In this document: in pieces, positions 26,968-35,745 of the stretch
Position numbering within the stretch: position 1 is the first letter of the stretch
Layout: every line of letters begins with the position of its first letter
DNA from: Paenibacillus mesophilus
Lineage (GTDB): Bacteria > Bacillota > Bacilli > Paenibacillales > NBRC-103111
Direction of reading: 5' to 3'
NCBI RefSeq assembly: GCF_005938385.1
Contig: NZ_VCRA01000002.1
Span: 248,001 to 312,000, forward strand
Length of the DNA: 64,000 nucleotides
The notes under the pieces: model-generated
Told to the model about the DNA's origin: nothing
Databases searched by the model: none
What the model saw: only the letters and a program-made list of their open reading frames with translations
Program-made: the position numbers and the translations under genes

Positions 26968-27597
26968 ATGGGGATGACGGACATGAGAACGCGGCTGAAA
27001 CGGCTTTTGCCGATTTTTTGGACATTTTGCCGAATAGCTCCCATCACGTTCGGCGGCGGATATGCGATGATACCGGTGCTGGAGCGGGAGGCGGTCCATA
27101 AACGGCGCTGGATCAGACAGGAGGATGTCGCCGACGTCTTGGCGGTGTCGCAGACGATTCCGGGGGCGGTCGCTCTTAACGCGGCCTCGTTCGTAGGCTA
27201 TAGGGTGGCCGGAGTAGCCGGCGCGGTTACGGCCGTGCTGGGCATGATGCTGCCGACGTTTCTGATCGTGATCGCGCTGGCCGCGCTGCTGCTTGCGTAC
27301 CAGGATAATGTCAAAGTCGCCGCCGCTCTGCAAGGGATGAAGCCGGCCGTTATCGCCATGATCGTGTTCGCGGGTTACCGGATGGCACGGACGGCTATCG
27401 TCGATAAAGCGACAATCGCGGTTGCTTTGATAGCGGCTTTTCTTTTGCTGCAAACGTCGTTATCGCCTATTATGATTATCGTAATCGGCGCGACTGCAGG
27501 TATAGCGATCGGGGGCTGGAAGCATAAACGCGGTGTCGAGACGGCGCCGGTAATACGTTACACGGACCCGGATTATTTTATCGGAGACGGGATTTGA
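26968..27597 (+). CDS. Chromate transporter half-protein, first subunit (ChrA family)
   Basis: A 209-residue membrane protein of the CHR family in its short, single-domain form; two such proteins with opposite topology make one transporter. The family motif FGGGYAMIPVLEREAV is at residue 30 and the SQTIPGAVALNAASFVGY block at 68, with five to six hydrophobic helices and a polar tail. The ATG at 26968 follows GGAGAGGA. Partner and regulator genes follow directly. B. subtilis ywrB/ywrA have the same arrangement. Whether it moves chromate, sulphate or another anion is open. Confidence 0.88.
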   Translation: MGMTDMRTRLKRLLPIFWTFCRIAPITFGGGYAMIPVLEREAVHKRRWIRQEDVADVLAVSQTIPGAVALNAASFVGYRVAGVAGAVTAVLGMMLPTFLIVIALAALLLAYQDNVKVAAALQGMKPAVIAMIVFAGYRMARTAIVDKATIAVALIAAFLLLQTSLSPIMIIVIGATAGIAIGGWKHKRGVETAPVIRYTDPDYFIGDGI

Positions 27598-27657
27598 CTT
27601 TCGGAATATCCGGACAGCCGGTCATAGCAGGTGTCAACGGCAGGGGGTGCATATGGA

Positions 27658-28194
27658 ATGCTATGGGAAATGTTCGTCACATTCATGCTGATCGGCTTCG
27701 TATCGGTCGGCGGCGGCTATTCGATGGTACCGGTCATCGAGCACGAAGCAATTTCACGCGGATGGATGAACGGGGAAACGTTTTCTGATATGATTGCAGT
27801 AGCGGGAGCATCGCCCGGTCCGATTGCCACGAATACCGCCGTCATGGTCGGGTACCATTCGTACGGCTGGCCCGGCGCGGCCGTTTCCGCGATCGGAATG
27901 ACGCTGCCGTCGCTATTGCTCGTCATCGTTGCGGGCATGCTGTTTGCCAAGTTTCAGCACCACCCGTTGGTGGAGTCGGCTTTTTACGGCCTGCGGCCGA
28001 TCGTTGCCGCTTTGATTTTTTATGCGGCCTACCGGCTGCTGCTGACAGGCGGCACGGCTTTTGCGATCGATTGGAAAACGGTATGCTTCATCGCCATATT
28101 CGCCGGTGCCTTGATCGCCCTGATGCGCTATCGCGTTCATCCTTTGGCGGTGATTGCGGTTTCCGGTCTGGTGGGTGTAGCCTTGTATGCCTAA
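27658..28194 (+). CDS. Chromate transporter half-protein, second subunit (ChrA family)
   Basis: A 178-residue partner of the preceding CHR protein, with VSVGGGYSMVPVIEHEAI near residue 15 and AGASPGPIATNTAVMVGYHS near 52, and about five hydrophobic helices. ATG 27658 is preceded by AGGGGGTG; a GTG at 27631 in frame has no ribosome site, and the shorter form equals the usual partner length. Its end overlaps the ROK gene by eight bases, so transporter and ROK protein are translated together. Confidence 0.86.
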   Translation: MLWEMFVTFMLIGFVSVGGGYSMVPVIEHEAISRGWMNGETFSDMIAVAGASPGPIATNTAVMVGYHSYGWPGAAVSAIGMTLPSLLLVIVAGMLFAKFQHHPLVESAFYGLRPIVAALIFYAAYRLLLTGGTAFAIDWKTVCFIAIFAGALIALMRYRVHPLAVIAVSGLVGVALYA

Positions 28195-29389
28195 TTTGGA
28201 AGAATGGATCCCGAACCGGAAGGCGAAGCAAATATTGGCCGAAATCCGAAAAAGGGGTATCGTTTCGAAATTCGACCTGCTCGATTTGAGCGGTTTGACA
28301 TCAAGCACGCTGACGCGAATGCTGGAGGAGCTGACCTCTACAGGCTGGATCGAAGAAAGCGGACTCGGCGAATCGTCCGGCGGCCGAAGACCGCTCCTAT
28401 ACCGGTTGAAGCAGGACCGCGGCTTCGTATTAGGTCTCGATGTGTCACGTTCGACAACCCGTTTAGTATTATGCGACCTGCAGCTGGAAAAAATCGATTC
28501 CGCCTCCTGGCAAATGACGGAACGGATGACCCCGGATTTGCTGCTGCAAGAGGTTGTCCGAGCGACGCGCAAGATGTTGGCCAAACATTCGATCGATCCG
28601 GACAAGCTGCTCGGGATGGGGATCGGAGCCGTCGGTCCGGTAGACCGTACGAAAGGAATTATGCTCAACCCCTTATATTTTCCTGCTGAAGGCTGGAACC
28701 AGGTGCAGATCGGACCGAGGCTCGAACGCGAGCTTGGTGTATCCGTCCTGCTCGATAACGGGGCGAATACGGCGCTGCTGGCCGAATATTGGGCAGGATC
28801 GCAGCAGTACAGGCATCTGCTGTACGTGAGGGCGGGTGTCGGTTTGCGTTCGGCGATGATGTCCAACGGGCAGCTCGTGTACGGTGCGGTCGATATGGAA
28901 GGTTCCGTGGGACATATGATCATCCAAACCGACGGTCCGCCTCATCCCGAGCGTCCGCACGTGTTCGGCTGTTTGGAATCGTTCGTTTCGATTCCGGTGC
29001 TAGAGAAGCAGGCGGCGGTCCGGTTGAAGCAGGGCAGAAGAAGCGTGCTGACGGAATGGGTGGATAACCCCGACCACGTCGGCTTTCCGCATTTGCTGAA
29101 GGCTTTGTCGGCGGACGACCGTCTCGTGACCGAGCTGTTTACCCAGGCGGCCACTTATTTCGGAATCGGATTGTCCAATTTATTAAATATTTTGCATCCG
29201 GAGAAAGTGATTTTGGGCGGACCGCTTATTACGACCAACGAGCTGTTTTATCAGATCAGCACGCAGACCGCTTTGAAAAATACGCTGTATTATCCGGCTT
29301 ACCCGGTCACCTTTACGCGGGGCAAGCTTTCGGACGATGCGCTGGCCGTCGGAGCCGCAGCCATGGTCATTGACCGGCTCACTTCGTAA
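28187..29389 (+). CDS. ROK-family protein with N-terminal helix-turn-helix, zinc cysteines missing
   Basis: A 400-residue ROK protein of the repressor type: an N-terminal winged helix-turn-helix (ILAEIRKRGIVSKFDLLDLS; LTRMLEELTSTGWIEESG) followed by the sugar-kinase-like fold starting at FVLGLDVSRSTTRLVLCD. Where ROK repressors carry the zinc motif CxCGxxGCxE this protein reads HPERPHVFGCLESF, with a single cysteine left, so the structural zinc site is lost. It overlaps the chromate-transporter gene and is a candidate regulator of that unit. The effector is unknown. Confidence 0.85.
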   Translation: MPNLEEWIPNRKAKQILAEIRKRGIVSKFDLLDLSGLTSSTLTRMLEELTSTGWIEESGLGESSGGRRPLLYRLKQDRGFVLGLDVSRSTTRLVLCDLQLEKIDSASWQMTERMTPDLLLQEVVRATRKMLAKHSIDPDKLLGMGIGAVGPVDRTKGIMLNPLYFPAEGWNQVQIGPRLERELGVSVLLDNGANTALLAEYWAGSQQYRHLLYVRAGVGLRSAMMSNGQLVYGAVDMEGSVGHMIIQTDGPPHPERPHVFGCLESFVSIPVLEKQAAVRLKQGRRSVLTEWVDNPDHVGFPHLLKALSADDRLVTELFTQAATYFGIGLSNLLNILHPEKVILGGPLITTNELFYQISTQTALKNTLYYPAYPVTFTRGKLSDDALAVGAAAMVIDRLTS

Positions 29390-29416
29390 TTGGCAGACGA
29401 AGCGCTTTCTTGTTGC

Positions 29417-29446
29417 TTGACAAGCCACTTTTGCAAACGATAAAAT
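29417..29446 (+). promoter_or_regulatory. Strong sigma-A promoter of rny
   Basis: A consensus TTGACA at 29417-29422 and TAAAAT at 29441-29446, 18 bases apart. The transcript has a leader of about 200 bases before the rny start; I see no known regulatory RNA in it. Confidence 0.8.
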
Positions 29447-29652
29447 GGGTGTGTACATTCCGTTTTCGCCGGATTTCGCACCTTTTTTTCTTCTTGCAGT
29501 TTTCACCGCGGCAATCGGCTGAAATCCGCGTGAATGCGTTCTAATCCGGCCCGTACAACCGGAACTTTGATTTAAAATGGAAACAAAACCGGAATAAAAA
29601 ACCGAATATCCCAAGCTAACCCCTTGGAGGCTTCAACGAGGAGGTGAACAAG

Positions 29653-31194
29653 ATGCAGACTTTCATCTGGATCGTGATCGTTCTCGTTGTTGGCGCAATA
29701 TGCTTTGGGATTGGTTATTTTATCCGCAAGTCCCTCGCCGAGGCGAAAATTTCCAGCGCCGAAGAAGCGGCCCGTCAGCTGATCGAAGCGGCGAAGAAAG
29801 AAGCCGACGCTCAGAAAAAAGAGGCGGTGCTGGAAGCGAAGGACGAAATTCATAAACTTCGCGCCGAAGCTGAAAAAGACATTCGTGAACGTCGGAATGA
29901 AACTCAACGGCAAGAAAGACGATTGTTGCAAAAAGAGGAAACGCTGGATAAAAAGCTGGAATCTCTGGAGCGTAAAGAAGAACAGATCGCCAACAAAGAG
30001 AAACGAATCGACGAAACGCAAGCGCAAATCGATCAGTTGTACCGAAGTCAAGTCGCCGAGCTGGAACGCATTTCTGGATTGACGATGGATGAAGCGAAGC
30101 ATATCATTTTGTCCTCCGTCGAGCAGGAAGTCCGTTACGAGACGGCTCAATTGATCAAGGATATCGAGAACCAGGCGAAGGAAGAAGCAGAGAAGCGGGC
30201 TCGCGAAGTGATTACGCTGGCGATCCAGCGCTGCGCGGCGGACCATGTCGCGGAAACGACCGTTTCCGTCGTCGCCTTGCCTAACGAAGAAATGAAAGGC
30301 CGCATCATCGGACGCGAAGGCCGCAACATTCGCGCGCTCGAGACGTTGACCGGCATCGACCTCATTATTGACGATACGCCGGAGGCGGTCATCCTGTCCG
30401 GGTTCGACCCGATCCGCAGGGAAATTGCCCGCACTTCGCTCGAGAAGCTCGTTGCGGACGGCCGGATTCACCCGGCCCGCATCGAAGAAATGGTCGAGAA
30501 ATCGCGCAAGGAAGTGGACGAACGAATCCGCGAATACGGGGAGCAAGCTACGTTCGAGACCGGCGTGCACGGGCTGCATCCGGACCTTATCAAAATTTTG
30601 GGCCGCTTGAAGTTCCGTACGAGCTATGGGCAGAACGTACTGAAGCATTCGATGGAAGTCGCTTACTTGGCCGGCCTGATGGCCGGAGAGCTCGGAGAAG
30701 ACGTTACGCTTGCGAAACGTGCCGGACTGCTTCACGATATCGGCAAAGCGCTCGACCATGAAGTCGAAGGCTCCCATGTCGAGATCGGCGTCGAGATCGG
30801 CAAGAAATACAAGGAACATCCGGTCGTCGTAAACAGCATCGCGTCCCATCACGGCGATTGCGAAGCAACGTCGGTCATCGCCATGCTGGTCGGCGCAGCG
30901 GACGCCTTGTCTGCCGCACGGCCCGGAGCGCGGCGCGAGACGCTAGAAACGTACATCAAACGTCTCGAGAAGCTGGAAGAAATCACGGAATCGTTCGAAG
31001 GCGTCGAGAAATCTTATGCAATCCAGGCCGGACGCGAAGTCCGGGTTATGGTGCAGCCGGAGAAAATCGATGATACGGAAGCGTTCCGACTGGCGCGCGA
31101 CATTACGAAGAAGATCGAAAGCGAGCTCGATTACCCGGGGCACATCAAGGTAACCGTCATCCGCGAAACCCGAGCGGTCGAGTACGCGAAGTAA
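29653..31194 (+). CDS. rny: Ribonuclease Y
   Basis: Membrane-anchored endoribonuclease that starts decay of many mRNAs. The 513-residue protein has one N-terminal transmembrane helix ([20 protein letters not shown]), a long charged coiled coil (about 30-195), a KH RNA-binding domain with [15 protein letters not shown] near residue 218, and an HD metal domain with [14 protein letters not shown] near 355. The KH and HD motifs are intact. ATG 29653 is six bases after GAGGAGGTG; the GTG at 29644 lies inside that site and was not used. Membrane location near RNase J and the degradosome partners is known for the family. Confidence 0.96.
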   Translation: MQTFIWIVIVLVVGAICFGIGYFIRKSLAEAKISSAEEAARQLIEAAKKEADAQKKEAVLEAKDEIHKLRAEAEKDIRERRNETQRQERRLLQKEETLDKKLESLERKEEQIANKEKRIDETQAQIDQLYRSQVAELERISGLTMDEAKHIILSSVEQEVRYETAQLIKDIENQAKEEAEKRAREVITLAIQRCAADHVAETTVSVVALPNEEMKGRIIGREGRNIRALETLTGIDLIIDDTPEAVILSGFDPIRREIARTSLEKLVADGRIHPARIEEMVEKSRKEVDERIREYGEQATFETGVHGLHPDLIKILGRLKFRTSYGQNVLKHSMEVAYLAGLMAGELGEDVTLAKRAGLLHDIGKALDHEVEGSHVEIGVEIGKKYKEHPVVVNSIASHHGDCEATSVIAMLVGAADALSAARPGARRETLETYIKRLEKLEEITESFEGVEKSYAIQAGREVRVMVQPEKIDDTEAFRLARDITKKIESELDYPGHIKVTVIRETRAVEYAK

Positions 31195-31220
31195 GAATGG
31201 GTATAACGATCACGAATGAT

Positions 31221-31259
31221 GCGAGAAGTGGCTAACCGGCCACTTCTCGCTTGCTTTTC
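31221..31259 (+). terminator. Intrinsic terminator after rny
   Basis: A perfect 12-bp stem (GCGAGAAGTGGC with GCCACTTCTCGC) with a six-base loop; the tail TTGCTTTTC is only moderately T-rich. Confidence 0.8.
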
Positions 31260-31263
31260 AACA

Positions 31264-31363
31264 AGGCGCGATCAAAAAAAAATAGACCAATTTGATTGTC
31301 AATTGTAGCGTAGCGACGCGAAATTTCGTTCAAATGGGATCAGCCATTTTTTTGATCGCGCCT
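31264..31363. repeat. 100-bp palindromic element between rny and ymdB
   Basis: The 17 bases AGGCGCGATCAAAAAAA at 31264-31280 return as their exact complement at 31347-31363, with further imperfect pairing (AATTTGA and TCAAAT) inside. In the plus direction the right arm begins with TTTTTTT. It may be a small non-autonomous element, or fold in the mRNA as a long hairpin just ahead of the ymdB ribosome site, 12 bases away. Confidence 0.85.
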
Positions 31364-31390
31364 AAGCGGTTACTTGAGGAGGAGAGTTCC

Positions 31391-32188
31391 ATACGCATCC
31401 TGTTTATCGGCGATATAGTCGGAGGCTCCGGTCGGAGAGCCGTTAAAGCGTTATTGCCAGAGCTCAAAAGAAAATATGATCCCGCCTTCATTGTGGCAAA
31501 CGGCGAGAACGCGGCCGGCGGACGCGGCATAACGGCCCAGATCGCCAAAGAATTGTACGACCAAGGGATACACGGCATTACGATGGGCAACCACACGTGG
31601 GACAATAAAGATATTTTCAATTTCATCGACGACGACGAGCGGATGATCAGACCGGCGAACTACCCGCCCGGAACGCCGGGCAACGGGTATACCGTACTGC
31701 GAAATGCCTCGGGCAAGGAGCTTGCGATCGTCAATGTGATGGGTCGCACGTTCCTGCCGCCGCTCGATTGCCCGTTTCAAACGATAGACGCAATTTTGGA
31801 CAAGCTCAAAAAAAAGCATAAATTCATTTTCGTCGATTTCCACGCCGAAGCGACCTCCGAGAAAATCGCCATGGGCTGGCATCTCGACGGAAGAGCATCC
31901 GCCGTCGTAGGAACCCATACGCACGTACAGACGCATGACGAACGGGTGCTGCCGCGAGGGACCGGATATGTTACGGACGTCGGCATGACCGGGGCAAGGG
32001 ATGGCGTACTCGGCATGGAACGCGATGCCGTGCTGCAGAAATTCAAGACGCAGCTGCCTGTCCGCTTCACGGCGGATGAAGGGAAATGGCAGTTTCATGC
32101 GGTTGTGATCGAGCTTGACAACGACACGGGGCTGGCCAAGAAAGTGGAGCTCATTCGCAGGTTCGAGACGGAAGCCGTTTTCGAATAA
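31391..32188 (+). CDS. ymdB: YmdB-like metallophosphoesterase (2',3'-cyclic nucleotide phosphodiesterase), apparent AUA start
   Basis: Phosphodiesterase known in B. subtilis for cleaving 2',3'-cAMP and for effects on biofilm and motility. The 265-residue protein has RILFIGDIVGGSGRR, NGENAAGGRG near residue 37, GNHTWDN near 64, VDFHAEATSEK near 148 and VVGTHTHVQT near 175, all metal-site motifs. B. subtilis YmdB (264 residues) begins MRILFIGD; here the codon in that place is ATA at 31391, with GAGGAGGAG six bases ahead. The frame is open to 31292 (ATG at 31334), but that part lies in the palindromic element and has no ribosome site. The AUA start is inference. Confidence 0.92.
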   Translation: MRILFIGDIVGGSGRRAVKALLPELKRKYDPAFIVANGENAAGGRGITAQIAKELYDQGIHGITMGNHTWDNKDIFNFIDDDERMIRPANYPPGTPGNGYTVLRNASGKELAIVNVMGRTFLPPLDCPFQTIDAILDKLKKKHKFIFVDFHAEATSEKIAMGWHLDGRASAVVGTHTHVQTHDERVLPRGTGYVTDVGMTGARDGVLGMERDAVLQKFKTQLPVRFTADEGKWQFHAVVIELDNDTGLAKKVELIRRFETEAVFE

Positions 32189-32253
32189 ATCGCGCCAAAT
32201 TGCAAGAATTGACTGAAACTTTCGAAAATAATCGACCGAACGGCAAGCGGGAA

Positions 32254-32281
32254 GAAGGAATTATTCAAGACTTGCACGAAT
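32254..32281 (+). promoter_or_regulatory. Sigma-H promoter for spoVS
   Basis: GAAGGAATT at 32254-32262 fits the sigma-H -35 (RnAGGAwWW), then 12 bases, then CACGAAT at 32275-32281 against the -10 RnnGAAT (one mismatch, first base). spoVS in B. subtilis is sigma-H dependent. Confidence 0.68.
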
Positions 32282-32326
32282 AGTGTAGTAGTGGAATTCA
32301 TCCAACATTCCCGAGGAGGTCTTGCC

Positions 32327-32587
32327 ATGGAAGTATTAAAAGTTTCAGCAAAGTCCAATCCAAACTCCGTAGCTGGTGCATTGGCCGGCGTTTTGCGCGA
32401 ACGCGGGGCGGCCGAGCTGCAAGCCATCGGCGCAGGTGCACTCAATCAAGCAATTAAAGCAGTAGCGATCGCACGAGGATTCGTAGCACCCAGCGGCGTC
32501 GATTTGATTTGCATTCCGGCTTTTACCGATATCGTCATTGACGGTGAAGACCGGACTGCCATCAAACTGATTGTAGAACCTCGATAA
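32327..32587 (+). CDS. spoVS: Stage V sporulation protein S
   Basis: An 86-residue, highly conserved small protein of the Alba-like SpoVS family needed for normal septation and spore development; its molecular activity is still unclear. The sequence MEVLKVSAKSNPNSVAGAL and FVAPSGVDLICIPAFTDI are near-invariant in the family, and the length equals that of B. subtilis. ATG 32327 follows CGAGGAGGT. It has its own sigma-H-like promoter and a terminator, so it is a monocistronic early sporulation gene. Confidence 0.97.
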   Translation: MEVLKVSAKSNPNSVAGALAGVLRERGAAELQAIGAGALNQAIKAVAIARGFVAPSGVDLICIPAFTDIVIDGEDRTAIKLIVEPR

Positions 32588-32622
32588 TGGGCGGATCGAT
32601 TTCCACGATTACCGATCGGATG

Positions 32623-32646
32623 AAAGCTCCTGAATGGAGCTTTTTT
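32623..32646 (+). terminator. Intrinsic terminator after spoVS
   Basis: AAGCTCC pairs with GGAGCTT over a five-base loop, followed by six T bases. Confidence 0.88.
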
Positions 32647-32707
32647 GCTGTGCCTGCAGAAATATAGGTGCGGTCCATGACAGCGGATAAAAAGGGGAGC
32701 TGCGACG

Positions 32708-33658
32708 ATGAAAGGGATAATAGATGCGCATTGCGACGTTCTAAGCAAGCTGATGATGAACCCTGCGCTTGATTTCAGCCTGGACGATTCCGGGCTCGAC
32801 GTTACGCTGCCGAAGCTTCGTCAAGCCGGAGTCGCGATGCAATGCTTTGCGGTATGGATTCCGGAACCCGTGAACGATCCCGGAATGAAGCATTTGCTGA
32901 CAGGCGTCGAGCTGTTCTGGGACCGGATCGTCGGACAGGCGGGAATGAAAGCCATCAGGACGGCGGAGGACTTGAGCTCCGGAACGGACAACGGACAGCA
33001 GTGCGCGCTGCTGACCGTAGAAGGGGCCGATGCGCTGAACGGGAGCATGGATCATTTGCGGACACTGTTTCAGCTCGGGGTTCGTTGTCTCGGCATAACA
33101 TGGAATTATGCCAACTGGGCTGCGGACGGCGTAGCGGAGCCGAGAAAGGGCGGTCTTACATTAAAAGGAAGACAGCTTGTTAAAGAATGCAATAATTTGG
33201 GAATGATAATGGATATATCCCATTTGGCCGAACGAAGCTTCTGGGAGCTGGATGAGCTCAGCAGCCGGCCGTATATCGCCTCCCACTCCAATGTGCTCGA
33301 GCTGTGCGGGCATCCCCGCAATCTGAACAAGCGCCAAATCGAACGCATCAGCGAACGGGGAGGAGTGATCGGCATCAATTTTTTTCCGCCGTTCGTAAGC
33401 ACGGAGACCGAAGCGACGATCGATCATGTCATCCGTCATATCGATACGGTATGCGAATGGGGCGGCGAGCGATCGGTTGCGCTGGGATCGGATTTCGACG
33501 GGATAAGCAAGAAGGTCAAAGGCTTGGAGGACCCGTCAGGCTATGCACGGCTGGGCGAAGCTTTGGCCAAAAGATTTTCGAACGAACAGGTCGAGCGAAT
33601 ATGTGTTCGGAACTGGTATGAATTTTTTGTGACACAGCTACCGAAATCAGAATGCTAG
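32708..33658 (+). CDS. Membrane-dipeptidase-type zinc dipeptidase (M19)
   Basis: A 316-residue renal-dipeptidase (M19) family protein. The binuclear metal site is seen as IIDAHCDVLSK (HxD) at residue 4, the bridging glutamate in TVEGADALNG near 101, DISHLAERSF near 163, ASHSN near 185 and the LGSDFDGI loop near 260. It is predicted cytoplasmic because there is no signal peptide. ATG 32708 follows AAAGGGGAGC. Members cleave a broad range of dipeptides including D-amino-acid ones; the real substrate is open. Confidence 0.9.
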   Translation: MKGIIDAHCDVLSKLMMNPALDFSLDDSGLDVTLPKLRQAGVAMQCFAVWIPEPVNDPGMKHLLTGVELFWDRIVGQAGMKAIRTAEDLSSGTDNGQQCALLTVEGADALNGSMDHLRTLFQLGVRCLGITWNYANWAADGVAEPRKGGLTLKGRQLVKECNNLGMIMDISHLAERSFWELDELSSRPYIASHSNVLELCGHPRNLNKRQIERISERGGVIGINFFPPFVSTETEATIDHVIRHIDTVCEWGGERSVALGSDFDGISKKVKGLEDPSGYARLGEALAKRFSNEQVERICVRNWYEFFVTQLPKSEC

Positions 33659-33727
33659 AAGAAAAATCAATCTATTTTCGAGAACGGTTCGATCTAAAAT
33701 AACTATGTTTAAAAGTTATGAATTCGC

Positions 33728-33756
33728 TTGCTTTTTCATGTCCGAAAGCATAAAAT
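33728..33756 (+). promoter_or_regulatory. Sigma-A promoter for korAB
   Basis: TTGCTT at 33728-33733 and TAAAAT at 33751-33756 with a 17-base spacer. It would start a leader of about 250 bases before korA. Confidence 0.6.
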
Positions 33757-33762
33757 CGTAGG

Positions 33763-34013
33763 GAATGATAAGGAATTATGTAGGTCAATGCGCATTCGCA
33801 AACAAAGACCGCTCTTTTCAGAGAGGAGCGCCGCAGCTTGACCCGACAAAGTGAACAGTAGGTTCGGAGACTATTCCATCTTGCTTCGCGGGGCCCATTT
33901 GGTTGCGGGAGTTTTTTTTGCTGTGGAGATGCAAAACGCTTTCATGCTTTAAAGAATGCAACACTTTCTGTAACGTTCAAAATGTCAGGACACAGTTCAA
34001 AGGAGTGGACGTT
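33763..34013 (+). ncRNA. Long structured-looking leader upstream of korA, class not recognised
   Basis: The stretch between the promoter and the korA start holds paired segments (CGCTC/GAGCG around 33811-33830; CTTCGC pairing with a GCGGGAG segment near 33903) followed by eight T bases at 33912-33919. That pattern, helices then hairpin plus T tract well ahead of the gene, resembles a transcription-attenuation leader. It lacks the T-box, S-box, TPP, cobalamin and guanidine core sequences that I know. A cis-regulatory RNA is inference. Confidence 0.4.
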
Positions 34014-35744
34014 GTGATCGAGCAATTGTCATGGAAAGTCGGAGGGCAGCAAGGGGAAGGTGTCGAAAGTACGGACCGCATTTTCTCTACCGCCCTAAAT
34101 CGTCTTGGCTACTATCTGTACGGCTATAGACACTTTTCTTCCCGGATCAAGGGAGGACATACGAATAATAAAATCCGTATCAGCACGAAGCCGAAGAGAG
34201 CGATATCCGACGACCTGGACATTTTGGTCGCTTTCGACCAGGAAACAATCGATTTGAACGCACACGAGCTTCGCCCAGGCGGAGTTGTCGTAGCGGATGC
34301 GAAATTTAATCCGACCTTACCCGAAGGAATAGATGCACGTTTGTTCCCGGTTCCGATTACGGCGATCGCGGAAGATTTGGGAACGGCGCTGTTTAAAAAT
34401 ATGGCCGCTTCCGGCGCATCCTGGGCGCTCCTCGGATTGCCGCTCGAAGTGTTCAACAAAGCGGTGGAAGAAGAATTCGGACGCAAAGGTCCTGCTGTCG
34501 TCGAGAAAAACGTCGAAGCGGTCAAACGCGCGGCGGACTACGTCATCGAGCTCGCAGGCGGTCCTTTGGAAGAGTTCAAGCTTGCTGAGGCCGACGGAAA
34601 GCAAAAGCTGTTCATCATCGGGAACGACGCGATCGGACTCGGCGCAGTTGCAGCCGGCTGCCGGTTCATGCCGGCGTATCCGATTACGCCTGCTTCCGAG
34701 ATTATGGAATATTTGATCAAGCGACTGCCGAAATTCGGCGGTACGGTTATCCAAACCGAGGACGAAATCGCGGCCGTGACGATGGCGATCGGCGCCAACT
34801 ACGGCGGCGTGCGCGCTCTTACCGCGTCGGCGGGTCCCGGCTTGTCTCTCATGATGGAAGCGATCGGTCTCGCGGGTATGACGGAAACGCCTGTCGTTAT
34901 CGTCAATACGCAGCGCGGCGGACCGAGCACGGGGCTTCCTACGAAGCAGGAGCAAAGCGACTTGAACGCCATGGTGTACGGAACGCACGGGGAAATCCCG
35001 AAAATCGTACTCGCGCCAAGTACCGTGGAAGACTGCTTCTACGACACGATCGAAGCGTTCAACCTGGCGGAGAAATTCCAATGCCCGGTAATTCTTATGA
35101 CCGACCTGCAGTTGTCGCTCGGCAAGCAGTCGTCCGAGCTTCTCGATTACAACAAAATCGTAATCGACCGCGGCAACCTCGTAACAGGTACGGAGAAGCT
35201 TGAAGACGGCAAGCTGTTCAAGCGTTACGAATTTACGGAAGACGGCATTTCCCCGCGCGTCCTGCCGGGCGAGCTGGGCGGCCTTCATCACGTAACCGGC
35301 GTAGAGCACGACGAGACCGGACGTCCGTCCGAAAGTCCGATCAACCGTCAAAAAATGATGGATAAGCGTCTGGCCAAGCAGAAAAGCTTGAAGCTGCCTA
35401 ACGCGATCGTGACGGATGCACCGCATGACAATGCGGACGTTCTGATCATCGGCATGGGTTCGACCGGCGGAACGATCGACGAAGCGAGAACGCGTCTCGA
35501 GAAGGACGGCATCACGACGAACCATGTAACGGTACGGCTGATCCATCCGTTCCCGGCCGACGAAGTCGCAGCTCAAATCGCCAAAGCGAAAAAAGTGCTC
35601 GTCGTCGAAAATAACGCTACGGCACAATTGGCCGATCAAATCAAGCTGCATGTCGGACACGACAAAGTTTCCAGCATGCTGAAATATGACGGCACGCCGT
35701 TCCTGCCTTCTGAAGTATACTCTCACTGCAAGGGGCTGAAATAA
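34014..35744 (+). CDS. korA: 2-oxoacid:ferredoxin oxidoreductase, alpha subunit (gamma-alpha fusion)
   Basis: Large subunit of the two-subunit 2-oxoglutarate (or broad 2-oxoacid) ferredoxin oxidoreductase, which decarboxylates the 2-oxoacid to the acyl-CoA with electrons to ferredoxin. The 576-residue protein fuses a gamma domain (about 1-190: GGQQGEGVESTDRIF, RHFSSRIKGGHTN) with the alpha domain (from about 200: MPAYPITPASEIMEYL, EDEIAAVTMAIGANY, TASAGPGLSLMMEAIGLAGM). GTG 34014 is used, with AAAGGAG about eight bases ahead. The korB gene follows after one base. Found between spoVS and miaB in other Bacillales as well. Confidence 0.92.
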   Translation: MIEQLSWKVGGQQGEGVESTDRIFSTALNRLGYYLYGYRHFSSRIKGGHTNNKIRISTKPKRAISDDLDILVAFDQETIDLNAHELRPGGVVVADAKFNPTLPEGIDARLFPVPITAIAEDLGTALFKNMAASGASWALLGLPLEVFNKAVEEEFGRKGPAVVEKNVEAVKRAADYVIELAGGPLEEFKLAEADGKQKLFIIGNDAIGLGAVAAGCRFMPAYPITPASEIMEYLIKRLPKFGGTVIQTEDEIAAVTMAIGANYGGVRALTASAGPGLSLMMEAIGLAGMTETPVVIVNTQRGGPSTGLPTKQEQSDLNAMVYGTHGEIPKIVLAPSTVEDCFYDTIEAFNLAEKFQCPVILMTDLQLSLGKQSSELLDYNKIVIDRGNLVTGTEKLEDGKLFKRYEFTEDGISPRVLPGELGGLHHVTGVEHDETGRPSESPINRQKMMDKRLAKQKSLKLPNAIVTDAPHDNADVLIIGMGSTGGTIDEARTRLEKDGITTNHVTVRLIHPFPADEVAAQIAKAKKVLVVENNATAQLADQIKLHVGHDKVSSMLKYDGTPFLPSEVYSHCKGLK

Positions 35745-35745
35745 G

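Noticed and set aside
33763..33919. T-box or SAM riboswitch ahead of korA
   Set aside because: The T-box AGGGTGG-ACCGCG motif and the S-box core are both absent, so no known class is assigned.
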